Shown here in pieces: positions 9,242 through 16,741 of a stretch of DNA of 64,000 nucleotides (within the stretch, counting starts at the first letter, position 1; each line of letters starts with the position of its first letter). Position numbers and translations under genes: made by a program. The DNA lies in NCBI GenBank assembly GCA_002551355.1, contig NTHE01000029.1:35423-99422 (forward strand), in the 5' to 3' direction. This DNA is from Streptomyces sp. man185. Its GTDB lineage: Bacteria; Actinomycetota; Actinomycetes; Streptomycetales; Streptomycetaceae. Under the pieces are notes generated by a model, which saw nothing but the letters and a program-made list of their open reading frames with translations, had not been told where the DNA came from and did no database searches.

Positions 9242-10249
9242 ATGACGCGACGACTTGCTCAGGTTGCCAAGAAGGTTGGGGTCAGCGAGGCCACGGTGAG
9301 CCGGGTGCTGAACGGCAAGCCCGGGGTGTCCCGGACCACCCGGCAGTCCGTGCTGACGGCCCTGGACGTCCTCGGCTACGAGCGGCCCACCCAACTGCGG
9401 GGCGAGCGCGCCCGACTCGTCGGCCTCGTCCTGCCCGAACTACAGAACCCGATCTTCCCCGCCTTCGCGGAGGTGATCGGCGGCGCCCTGGCCCAGCAGG
9501 GGCTCACCCCCGTCCTGTGCACCCAGACCAAGGGCGGCGTCTCCGAAGCGGACTACGTGGACCTCCTGCTCCAGCAGCAGGTCTCCGGCGTGGTCTTCGC
9601 CGGAGGCCTGTTCGCCCAGGCGGACGAGGCCCATGAGCACTACCACCGGCTCGCCGAGCGCCGCATCCCCGTCGTGCTGATCAACGCCTCCATAGAAGGC
9701 CTCGACTTCCCCTGCGTCTCCTGCGACGACGCCGTCGCGATCGAGCGCGCCTGGCGCCACCTGGCCTCCCTCGGCCACGAGCGCATCGGCGTGGTGATGG
9801 GCCCCTCCGACCACGTGCCCTCCCGCCGCAAACTCGCCGCGGCCCGATCCGTGGCGTCGGCCACCGGCGGCGAGCTGACGGAGGCGCACGTCGAGCGCTC
9901 GATGTTCTCCCTGGAGGGCGGCCAGGCGGCGGCCTCCCGACTGCTGGAGCGGGGCGTCACCGGGATCATCTGCGCCAGCGACCCCCTGGCGCTCGGCGCC
10001 GTCCGCGCGGCCCGCAGGCGCGGCCTCGGGGTGCCGTCCGACATCTCGGTCGTCGGCTACGACGACTCGGCGTTCATGAACTGCACCGAACCCCCGCTCA
10101 CCACCATCCGCCAGCCCATCGAGGCCATGGGCCGGGCCGCCGTCGAACTGCTCTGCGCGGGCATCCAGGGCGGGACGCTCCCGCCGGACGAGCTGCTTTT
10201 CGAGCCGGAGCTGGTGGTACGGGGCTCCACCGCGAAGGCCCCCCGCTGA
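9242..10249 (+). CDS. LacI-family transcriptional regulator
   Basis: A 335-residue repressor: residues 1-48 form the LacI helix-turn-helix and hinge (LAQVAKKVGVSEATVSRVL), and residues 60-330 the periplasmic-binding-protein-like sensor with TTIRQP near the end, standard for sugar-responsive members. It is encoded just after the GH87 glucanase, so the likely inducer is an oligosaccharide released from alpha-1,3-glucan (inference). Stop and start spacing to the neighbours (122 bp before, about 80 bp after) suggests a separate transcript. Confidence 0.92.
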   Translation: MTRRLAQVAKKVGVSEATVSRVLNGKPGVSRTTRQSVLTALDVLGYERPTQLRGERARLVGLVLPELQNPIFPAFAEVIGGALAQQGLTPVLCTQTKGGVSEADYVDLLLQQQVSGVVFAGGLFAQADEAHEHYHRLAERRIPVVLINASIEGLDFPCVSCDDAVAIERAWRHLASLGHERIGVVMGPSDHVPSRRKLAAARSVASATGGELTEAHVERSMFSLEGGQAAASRLLERGVTGIICASDPLALGAVRAARRRGLGVPSDISVVGYDDSAFMNCTEPPLTTIRQPIEAMGRAAVELLCAGIQGGTLPPDELLFEPELVVRGSTAKAPR

Positions 10250-10330
10250 GTCCGGCGGACCGAGGCGACCCGCACGCCGTCCGGGTACGCCAGGATCGCG
10301 GGGCGCGTGCGGCTGCGGCACAGTGGGGCT

Positions 10331-10648
10331 ATGGACGACCTCAACGCACTCGCCGAGGAACACCTGACAGCCGCCCGCGCCGCCGCCCACGGGCGCAGCG
10401 CCCACCTCCTGCTCCAGCAGCCTCCCTTGCGGCAGACGGTGATCGCCCTCACCGAGGGGACCGCGCTCGACGAGCACAACGCGCCGCCCGCCGCCTCGCT
10501 CCTCGTCCTGCGCGGCAGCGTCCGCCTCACCGCCGCGTCCGGCGACGCGGAACTCCTCGCCGGAACCCTGCACCCGATTCCGCAGGAACGGCATGGACTG
10601 CTGGCGCTCAGCGACGCGGTGGTCCTGCTCACGGCCGTCAACGACTGA
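10331..10648 (+). CDS. Small cupin-like protein
   Basis: A 105-residue single-domain protein with a cupin/RmlC-like pattern (LTEGTALDEHNAPPAASLLVL, split here as one strand pair, then GTLHPIPQERHGL). Residues 1-30 are a helical N-terminus. Few metal-binding histidines are visible, so it may be a non-metal sensor or structural cupin. ATG 10331 is used; an in-frame start at 10307 would add eight residues and neither has an obvious ribosome site. Function unknown. Confidence 0.6.
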   Translation: MDDLNALAEEHLTAARAAAHGRSAHLLLQQPPLRQTVIALTEGTALDEHNAPPAASLLVLRGSVRLTAASGDAELLAGTLHPIPQERHGLLALSDAVVLLTAVND

Positions 10649-10713
10649 CCCGCCCGGATCGACAGGGCGCACCCCCCAGGTGTGCTTCGGCCGCGACGTG
10701 GCAGGAGAGGATC

Positions 10714-11754
10714 GTGCGGGGTCGGCACGTCCGGGAACGGGCAGGTCACCCCACCCGCCGCGTTCGCCCACGTCCCCGGAGTACCAGCTTGCCCACCCAG
10801 ACCGCGTCCGCCGCGGACAGTACCGCCCCCTCGGACGGACCCGCCGCACCACCCCGCCGCTGGCGCACCGCTCTGCGCCGCACCCCGGTCTCCCTGTGGA
10901 ACGACGACGTCACCGACTGGGCCGCCGCCCTGACGTACTACGCCATCCTCGCCCTGCTCCCGGCGCTCCTGGTCACCGTGTCCGTGATCGGGCTCGCCAA
11001 CCCCGACGCGACCGGCGCCCTCATCGCCGACATCACCGCGTTCGCCCCCGCCGAGTCCGGCGACGCCCTGCGCAGGCCGTTGGAGGCGGCCACCGAGCAG
11101 CGTTCCGCCGTCTGGCTGCTCGTCGCTACCGGATCCGTGAGCGCCGTGTGGTCCGCGTGCAGCTACCTCGCGGTCTTCCGCCGGGCACTGCACGCGATGT
11201 ACGGCGTCCGGGAGACGCGCCCGCCCCTGCGGCAGGCGCACATCATCGTCGTCTCGGCGATCGGCCTGCTCCTCCTGCTGATGACGAGCGCGTTCGCCCT
11301 CGTCATGACCGGCCCGCTGGCCCGCTGGCTCGGCCGCCGCGTCGGCCTGCCGCACGAGGGGGAGACCCTGTGGGCGGCGCTGAAGTGGCCGCTCCTGGTC
11401 TGCCTCGTCGCCTGCCTGATCATGGTCCTCTTCAGCACGGGTCCCCGCTCCGCGCGCGGTATCCGCCGGGGCCTGCCCGGTGGGATCCTCGCCGCGTTCC
11501 TCTGGCTCACCGCATCGGCGCTGTTCGCCCTGTACGCGACCCAGGTCGGCAGCTACAGCAGGCTGTACGGGTCGCTCGCCGGGCTCGTCGTCTTCCTCAT
11601 CTGGGTGTGGTTCGCCAACCTGTCGCTGCTGGCCGGAGCCCAGTTCAACGTCGAGCTGGCGAGGAGCGGGCCGGAGCGGGAAGCCGGCACGGGCGCGAAG
11701 GAAGCAGGCGAGTCCGGCACCGCGGCGGGCGGAGCCGTCACGGCCGCAGGATGA
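10714..11754 (+). CDS. YihY/BrkB-family inner membrane protein
   Basis: Up to 346 residues with a Pro/Ala-rich cytoplasmic N-terminus, the family motif WAAALTYYAILALLPALL, and about six transmembrane helices (roughly residues 75-100, 130-160, 175-205, 225-245, 260-285, 290-315). This family was once called ribonuclease BN but is a membrane protein of unknown function. GTG 10714 has GGAGAGG upstream; TTG 10789 with GGAG is an equally good alternative and removes 25 poorly conserved residues. Its 3' end overlaps the convergent alcohol dehydrogenase by 17 bp. Confidence 0.85.
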   Translation: MRGRHVRERAGHPTRRVRPRPRSTSLPTQTASAADSTAPSDGPAAPPRRWRTALRRTPVSLWNDDVTDWAAALTYYAILALLPALLVTVSVIGLANPDATGALIADITAFAPAESGDALRRPLEAATEQRSAVWLLVATGSVSAVWSACSYLAVFRRALHAMYGVRETRPPLRQAHIIVVSAIGLLLLLMTSAFALVMTGPLARWLGRRVGLPHEGETLWAALKWPLLVCLVACLIMVLFSTGPRSARGIRRGLPGGILAAFLWLTASALFALYATQVGSYSRLYGSLAGLVVFLIWVWFANLSLLAGAQFNVELARSGPEREAGTGAKEAGESGTAAGGAVTAAG

Positions 11755-12748
11755 GCCGGACCGGGTCGCCCTCCTTGGTCTCCATCCGCTCCACCGCCGA
11801 CGCCACCTCGTCCAGCGGCAGGACATCGGTGATCGACCGGGAGAAGTCCAGCCGGCCGCCCTCCGCGAGCCGGACGAGCTGCGCCACATGGTGGCCCTCC
11901 GAGCCGTAGTGGCCCAGGATCCGGTGCTGGAGGTAGCTGAACAGGGTGCCGTGGGGCACGGTCAGCGGCTGGTCGGTCAGCCCCACCAGCACCAGCCGTC
12001 CCTTCGGGGCCAGCACGGTCAGCGCCTGCTCACGGACCGGGGAGACCCCGGCGAAGTCGAACGCCGCCGTCAGGCCCACACCGCCCGTCGCCCCGAGCAC
12101 CTGCTCGCGGAAGCCCGGATCGGAGGGGTCCAGCGCCAGGTCGGCCCCGAATTCCAGGGCCCGCCGGCGGGCCGCCGGGGCGGGGTCCACCGCGACGACC
12201 GGGTGCGCGCCCACGGCCCGCAGCAGCTGCACGGCGTGCGCGCCGAGCCCGCCCGCGCCCCAGACGCCCACGGCCTCGGCCGCCCGGACATCGCCGGTGG
12301 CGGTCACCGCCGCCCAGGGCGTCGAGACCGCGTCCGGGATGATCGCCGCCTGTTCGAAGGGAATCGAGTCGGGCAGGGCGACGAGGGTCGACACGGTGGC
12401 GAGGGCGTACTCGGCCCAGCCGCCGTCGTAGTCGACGCCCCGGGTGTGCGTCCGGCCCCGGCGCGTCTCGCCGGCCTGGAGGACCACCCGGTCACCGACC
12501 GCCCACCCCGCGGTGTCCGGTCCCGCCTCGGCGACGGTCCCGGCCACCTCATGGCCCAGGGTGACCGTGTCCCCCTCCAGGTACATCGGGCTCAATGTGC
12601 CGTCGACGAGGTGCACGTCGGAGAGGCACACCCCCGCGGCCCCGACCTTCACCAGCACCTCGCCGGAACCGGGCACGGGCCTGTCCACCTCCGCCACGGC
12701 GAGGGTGCGGCTGGGGAGGTGGAGACGCGCGGCGCGCATGCGTTCCAT
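11738..12748 (-). CDS. Alcohol dehydrogenase-like MDR protein lacking the structural-zinc lobe
   Basis: A 336-residue medium-chain dehydrogenase. The catalytic-zinc half is present (AGVCLSDVHLVDG, GHEVAGTV), as is the Rossmann NAD(P) motif (GAGGLGAHAVQLL). The four-cysteine lobe usual near residue 90-110 is replaced by an Arg/Gly-rich segment without cysteines (GETRRGRTHTRGVDYDGGW). Members without the lobe fold well but the loss is notable beside the canonical enzyme at 44443. ATG 12748 follows AAAGGA; upstream in-frame codons lack a ribosome site. Substrate unknown. Confidence 0.85.
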   Translation of the reverse strand: MERMRAARLHLPSRTLAVAEVDRPVPGSGEVLVKVGAAGVCLSDVHLVDGTLSPMYLEGDTVTLGHEVAGTVAEAGPDTAGWAVGDRVVLQAGETRRGRTHTRGVDYDGGWAEYALATVSTLVALPDSIPFEQAAIIPDAVSTPWAAVTATGDVRAAEAVGVWGAGGLGAHAVQLLRAVGAHPVVAVDPAPAARRRALEFGADLALDPSDPGFREQVLGATGGVGLTAAFDFAGVSPVREQALTVLAPKGRLVLVGLTDQPLTVPHGTLFSYLQHRILGHYGSEGHHVAQLVRLAEGGRLDFSRSITDVLPLDEVASAVERMETKEGDPVRLILRP

Positions 12749-12869
12749 GACGGGTCCTTTAACGTTCGGATCGACGACCTGTCGCAAGTCGCCCTGCTGT
12801 GAACGTAGACCCGGCACGGTGACCGCCCCAGCGGCGGGGTGCGGGAAACCTCCGGGGCGTGGCGAGGTA

Positions 12870-13706
12870 TCAGCCCTTGGTGCGATACCCGGCGACGATC
12901 GGCATGGTCTCGCGCAGCACCCGTACGCCGTCGTTGTCCGCGTCGCCCAGCCGACGGCCCTCCCACGTCCCCGTCGCGCTGGAGAACCGGCTGATCCGCC
13001 GGCAGTGGTCCCCGCACGCGGAGCGGTACGCCATGATCGTGTAGCGCGTGCCGTCCTCGGTGATCCAGCCGGTGTTGTACGGGCGGTTCCGGCTCACGCT
13101 CATCGAGCCGTCCGCGTTGCCCGCCAGCGTCGTACGGTCGTGGGCGAGGCCCAGGTTGTGGCCGATCTCGTGGCTCGCCGAATCCAGGTCGATCCCGTCG
13201 ACGTCGACGACCGCATAGGCGTACTCGTCCGTGGAACCGTCGAGCGCGGGCGTGTAGTCGGCCGTGCCGCCGCCCCGCTCCGGCCGGTCCACGACCAGGG
13301 TGACCAGATCGGCTCCGTACCGCGCCCGCTGTTCGTGCACCTGCCGTCCGAGCCCGGCCGACGCGTGGTCCTTGAGGAGGGCGTACGCGGCGCGGAACTC
13401 CTCCGACCCCTCGTAACCCGTCGCCGTGTACGGATGGACGACGCGGATGATGCCGCAGAGACCGCCCCCGGCCAGGGACCGGTTCATCCGCGTCGCGATC
13501 CGCTGGGCCGAGGCGGGCACCCGGTGCGCGCCGCCGACCTGCTGCGCGGCCTTCGGTGTGTGGACGACCAGCACATCGACCACGGGGCACGCCGCTCTCG
13601 CCGCTTCCGCCGCCGAACGCGCCGTGGCCGTATCGGTGGCCGAGGCTGCGCAGAGCGATGCACCGATGCCGACGGCCAGGGCTGCCTTCACGAGGGTCGC
13701 GTGCAC
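12870..13706 (-). CDS. Secreted zinc metalloprotease (M12/reprolysin-like)
   Basis: About 278 residues from GTG 13706. A signal peptide (VKAALAVGIGASLCAASA) precedes a metzincin domain with the zinc motif HEIGHNLGLAHD and the Met-turn YTIMAYRSAC. Several cysteines suggest disulfides in the secreted form. GTG 13706 has GGAG ten bases upstream and puts the signal at the very N-terminus; GTG 13748 adds 14 Ser/Pro-rich residues and has no ribosome site. It is transcribed divergently from the binding-protein gene at 13931. Substrate not deducible. Confidence 0.85.
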   Translation of the reverse strand: MHATLVKAALAVGIGASLCAASATDTATARSAAEAARAACPVVDVLVVHTPKAAQQVGGAHRVPASAQRIATRMNRSLAGGGLCGIIRVVHPYTATGYEGSEEFRAAYALLKDHASAGLGRQVHEQRARYGADLVTLVVDRPERGGGTADYTPALDGSTDEYAYAVVDVDGIDLDSASHEIGHNLGLAHDRTTLAGNADGSMSVSRNRPYNTGWITEDGTRYTIMAYRSACGDHCRRISRFSSATGTWEGRRLGDADNDGVRVLRETMPIVAGYRTKG

Positions 13707-13869
13707 GGTGGGTCGACTCCGTCCGGAAGGGGACGGCCCGGACGCCACCCCATGACTGAAAGTGACTCATTCATAACACTGGGTGACACGGCTCGCCCGT
13801 CGTGCCCGATACCGCCCGGGGGCTGTTTGTTCCCTGGCCAGAGGGGTGTGGCGGCGAGGAGGTGGGCAG

Positions 13870-13881
13870 GTACACGTGTAC
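13870..13881. promoter_or_regulatory. 12-bp perfect palindrome in a divergent promoter region
   Basis: GTACACGTGTAC is fully self-complementary and lies 50 bp before the binding-protein start and 164 bp before the metalloprotease start. It could be an operator for a dimeric regulator. It does not resemble a DmdR/IdeR iron box. No other copy was noticed. Confidence 0.35.
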
Positions 13882-13930
13882 GAACTCGCACGAATGGAAC
13901 GGCAGTCGGCGGCAGAGGGGCGTGTGTGAC

Positions 13931-14803
13931 GTGACGGAGCAGAGCGAGTGGCGGTTCTCCGACGACCGGGGTCAGCAGTCGACGGCGCCCCGGCCGCCGG
14001 GGCGGGTGCTGGCCTATGTTCAGGCCGGTGCCACCCTGTGGGATCTCGGAATCCGGCCGGTGGGGATCTTCGGCTCCGACCACGACGGGCCCGACCCCGA
14101 CACGGCGAAGACCGGGACCCTGCCGCTGGACGAGGTCGCGTACGCCGGTGCGGGCAGCGCCCTCGACGTCGAGCGGCTGCTGAGCACCGCGCCGGACCTC
14201 GTGGTGGCCGTCAGCTACGGCGGTGGCCATGTCTACGGGCTGGCACCCGAGACGGCCAAACCCCTGGAGGAGCGGGTCCCGGTGGTCGTCCTCGACGTCA
14301 GCCAGGCCCGTACGTTCGGTGAGATCGGCGACCGGTTCGCCGAACTGGCCCGCTCGCTCGGCGCCCCGGACCGGCCGGGCGCGGACCGTGACCTGGACGC
14401 CGCCCGGGAGCGGCTGCGCGCCGCCGTCGCCGCCACCTCCGGCGACGCGCCCCGGGTGCTCGCCCTCTCTCCGGCCGGCCCGGACCAGGCGCATGTCGCC
14501 CGCCCGAAGATGTGGCCCGAGCTGCGGGTGCTCACCGAACTGGGCGTCCGGCTCGTGGAGCCCGCCGAGGGCCCGGGGGCCAACTGGTCCACGCTCGACC
14601 GCACCGACGCCTTCGCGCTGCGCCCCGAGGTGATCCTGGCCGACATCCGCGCCCACGCCGCCCCCCTGGAAGAGCTGCGCGGGAGCGAGGGCGAGCCGGC
14701 GCCCGTCGTCCCGTGGAACCCCGAGCCCCTCTACGGGCCCCGCGACCACGCCCGGTTCCTGGGCCTGGTCGCGGACGCTCTGGAGGCGGCGCGGCCGAGT
14801 TGA
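13931..14803 (+). CDS. Siderophore-type ABC substrate-binding protein without a signal peptide
   Basis: A 290-residue TroA/FepB-like fold: N-terminal lobe with GRVLAYVQAGATLWDLGI and a helix-rich linker, C-terminal lobe ending VPWNPEPLYGPRDHARFLGL. The start at GTG 13931 follows GAGGGG; no signal peptide or lipobox is encoded there or in the open upstream frame (13802-13930). It also has no permease or ATPase partner nearby. It may therefore be a cytoplasmic ligand-binding protein or sensor. Related signal-less proteins occur in Streptomyces; the role is unknown. Confidence 0.75.
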   Translation: MTEQSEWRFSDDRGQQSTAPRPPGRVLAYVQAGATLWDLGIRPVGIFGSDHDGPDPDTAKTGTLPLDEVAYAGAGSALDVERLLSTAPDLVVAVSYGGGHVYGLAPETAKPLEERVPVVVLDVSQARTFGEIGDRFAELARSLGAPDRPGADRDLDAARERLRAAVAATSGDAPRVLALSPAGPDQAHVARPKMWPELRVLTELGVRLVEPAEGPGANWSTLDRTDAFALRPEVILADIRAHAAPLEELRGSEGEPAPVVPWNPEPLYGPRDHARFLGLVADALEAARPS

Positions 14804-14845
14804 GCCGGAGCGCGGTGAAGGATCGCCGTCGCGGGGTGGGTGCTG

Positions 14846-15271
14846 CTACGGGGCGGGGGCCAGGCCGTCGGCGACCAGTCCGGCGAGCACCGCCTCGCCC
14901 AGCGCCTGGACGGCGGAGGCGGGGCGGACCATCACGGTGAACTCCTTGATGCGTCCCTCCTCGTCCAGGTGCAGGAGGTCGATGCCGTGGATCTCCTTGC
15001 CGCCGACCGTCGCCCGGAAGAGCAGGACCGCCGACGGGGCCTCGGTCCCGTCGGCGCTCGTCTGCGAGGCGCCCGCGAACTCGCCGACGTAGCGGAAGTC
15101 CTCGAAGGTGCGCAGCAGGACGCCGAACAGCCCCAGCACCGCCGGCCTGCCCTCGAACGGGGTGAACTTCACCGGGCTGTAGAGCCGGACGTCCTCGGTG
15201 AACAGATCGTCCAGGGCGCCGAGGTCCCGGTTGTCGACGGCGGCGCGGAAGCGGTCCACTGCGTTTGCCAT
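14846..15271 (-). CDS. SnoaL/NTF2-like protein
   Basis: A 141-residue alpha+beta cone-fold protein: ANAVDRFRAAVDNRDLGALD opening, a hydrophobic pocket segment (FTPFEGRPAVLGLF) and HGIDLLHLDEEGRIKEFTVM near the end, typical of the SnoaL-like/NTF2 superfamily (cyclases, isomerases, ligand binders). The ribosome site AGGAGG is ideal for ATG 15271. It is divergent from the PadR gene across a 36-bp palindrome and is probably its main target. No catalytic function can be assigned. Confidence 0.85.
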   Translation of the reverse strand: MANAVDRFRAAVDNRDLGALDDLFTEDVRLYSPVKFTPFEGRPAVLGLFGVLLRTFEDFRYVGEFAGASQTSADGTEAPSAVLLFRATVGGKEIHGIDLLHLDEEGRIKEFTVMVRPASAVQALGEAVLAGLVADGLAPAP

Positions 15272-15313
15272 GTGTCCTCCTTGGTGAGGCGCGCCCTCGC
15301 TGAGAAGCGCCGC

Positions 15314-15349
15314 ATAGTCATGAAAGTGACTAGTCATTTTCATGACTAT
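15314..15349. promoter_or_regulatory. 36-bp near-perfect palindromic operator between SnoaL and padR
   Basis: The sequence reads ATAGTCATGAAA, then GTGACTAGTCAT, then TTTCATGACTAT. Only one base pair breaks symmetry, and the centre is itself the palindrome TGACTAGTCA. It has three overlapping AGTCA/TGACT half-sites. It lies 42 bp from the SnoaL start and 87 bp from the padR start, an ideal position for a PadR-type dimer to block both promoters. Confidence 0.7.
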
Positions 15350-15436
15350 CATGAGGGCCGGTGTTCCGGACAGGGGTGGACAGGGATCTGCCCGGACCCG
15401 GCCGGGCCCGGACACGGCTGAGAGGGAGGCGGTCCG

Positions 15437-16006
15437 ATGGCATTGCGCCACGCGGTGCTGGCGGCGCTGCTCGACGAGGAGCTGAGCGGCTATCAGGTGA
15501 CGAAGGCGTTCGCGGCGGGCGTCGCGAACTTCTGGCACGCCCTGCCGCAGCAGGTCTACGCGGAGCTGGCCAGGCTGGAGAAGGAAGGCCTGCTCGCGGG
15601 GCGCGAGGTCGTCCAGGAGGCGCGCCCCAACAAGCGGCTGTTCCGGGTCACCGGGGAGGGGCTGGCCGAGCTGGAGAGCTTCGCGTCCGCCGCGGCCAGA
15701 CCCGCCTTCCTCCGGGAGGACCTGCTGGTCCAGGTTCAGGCGGCCGACCACCTCGACGCCGGCGTACTGATCGAACGGCTCACCGAGCGGTACGCGTTCG
15801 CCGAGGCCAAGGCCGCGCTGTTCGAGGAACAGTTGCGCAGGATGCGCGGGGGGCTGGGCGAGGCGGATTTCCTGCTCCGCGGTGCGCGCGTCGGCCCGTA
15901 TCTCACCTGCCGCCGCGGGCGGGACTTCGAGCGCGCCAATCGTGACTGGTGCCGAGACGTGATGGAGGTTCTGCGGGCGCGGCGGGAGGCCCGGGGGGAG
16001 TCCTGA
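15437..16006 (+). CDS. PadR-family transcriptional regulator
   Basis: A 189-residue regulator: a PadR winged helix (residues 1-85, RHAVLAALLDEELSGYQVTKAF; QVYAELARLEKEGLL) followed by a C-terminal VirR-like helical dimerisation domain (residues 95-180, EAKAALFEEQLRRM). PadR proteins repress by binding palindromes and are released by small phenolic or drug-like ligands. The near-perfect palindrome in front of the gene and the divergent SnoaL gene make an autoregulated pair likely. Confidence 0.9.
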   Translation: MALRHAVLAALLDEELSGYQVTKAFAAGVANFWHALPQQVYAELARLEKEGLLAGREVVQEARPNKRLFRVTGEGLAELESFASAAARPAFLREDLLVQVQAADHLDAGVLIERLTERYAFAEAKAALFEEQLRRMRGGLGEADFLLRGARVGPYLTCRRGRDFERANRDWCRDVMEVLRARREARGES

Positions 16007-16038
16007 CGGGCGTCGGTCCGGGTTCCCGCCAGGACTCC

Positions 16039-16063
16039 AAAAAATATTCTGCAAAAATACTTT
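16039..16063. promoter_or_regulatory. AT-rich promoter/operator of the ArsR-MFS operon
   Basis: A 25-bp block almost without G or C stands out from the surroundings. It contains TATT-N7-AATA symmetry and two similar words (AAAATATTC and AAAATACTT) 11 bp apart. It ends 33 bp before the regulator ATG, so it is likely both promoter and operator. Confidence 0.5.
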
Positions 16064-16096
16064 GGGAAAGTGCTCCCGTCGCTCTACGCTGCGGTC

Positions 16097-16741
16097 ATGG
16101 ACAGCGAAGACGGTCGGCGCGTACTCGATCCGGCGCAGGACGGGGCCGCCCTCAAGGCGCTCACCCACCCCCTGCGCCTCACCCTGCTCGGGCTGCTGCG
16201 ACAGCACGGACCGGCCACCGCCAGTGAACTCGCGGTGAGGACGGAGGAGTCCTCCGCCTCCACCAGCTACCACCTGCGGGTGCTCGCCAAGTACGGGTTC
16301 GTCGCCGAGGCCGACCACCGTGACGGCCGGGAACGGCGCTGGAAGTCCGTGCACGACGTCACCTCGTGGAGCAATGAGGCGATGCACCGCAGCCCCGGCG
16401 GCAGCGTGATCCTCAGCGTCCTGCACCGTCGGCAGATCGAGCACCTCCAGCAGTCCCTGGACCGCCACGAGGCGGACCTGGAAAGCGGCCGACTGGGCCA
16501 GGAGTGGCAGGAGCCGTCCGGCGTCAGCGACCTGATGCCCCGGCTCACGCCGGAGTCCCTCGCCGAACTGTGGGAGGTGTTCCGTGCGAAGACGGACGAG
16601 CTGACCGCCCGTGACGCCGGAGACCCCCGCGCCGAGCAGGTCGTACTGTTCACCGCCGGACTCCCGCTGGCCCCGGAGCAGGAGACCGGTAGGGAAACGG
16701 CGGCCGACCAGGACGCCCCCACCGCCGGAGACGCCCCATGA
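16097..16741 (+). CDS. ArsR-family winged-helix regulator
   Basis: A 214-residue protein: residues 10-95 form an ArsR/HTH_20 winged helix (ALKALTHPLRLTLLGLLRQH; SASTSYHLRVLAKYGFV), followed by a long helical domain and a disordered acidic tail. No metal-binding cysteine motif is visible, so it probably does not sense metals. Its stop overlaps the MFS start by ATGA, so it presumably controls the exporter in response to a transported compound. ATG 16097 is chosen over 16070 because it lies next to the AT-rich promoter. Confidence 0.85.
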   Translation: MDSEDGRRVLDPAQDGAALKALTHPLRLTLLGLLRQHGPATASELAVRTEESSASTSYHLRVLAKYGFVAEADHRDGRERRWKSVHDVTSWSNEAMHRSPGGSVILSVLHRRQIEHLQQSLDRHEADLESGRLGQEWQEPSGVSDLMPRLTPESLAELWEVFRAKTDELTARDAGDPRAEQVVLFTAGLPLAPEQETGRETAADQDAPTAGDAP

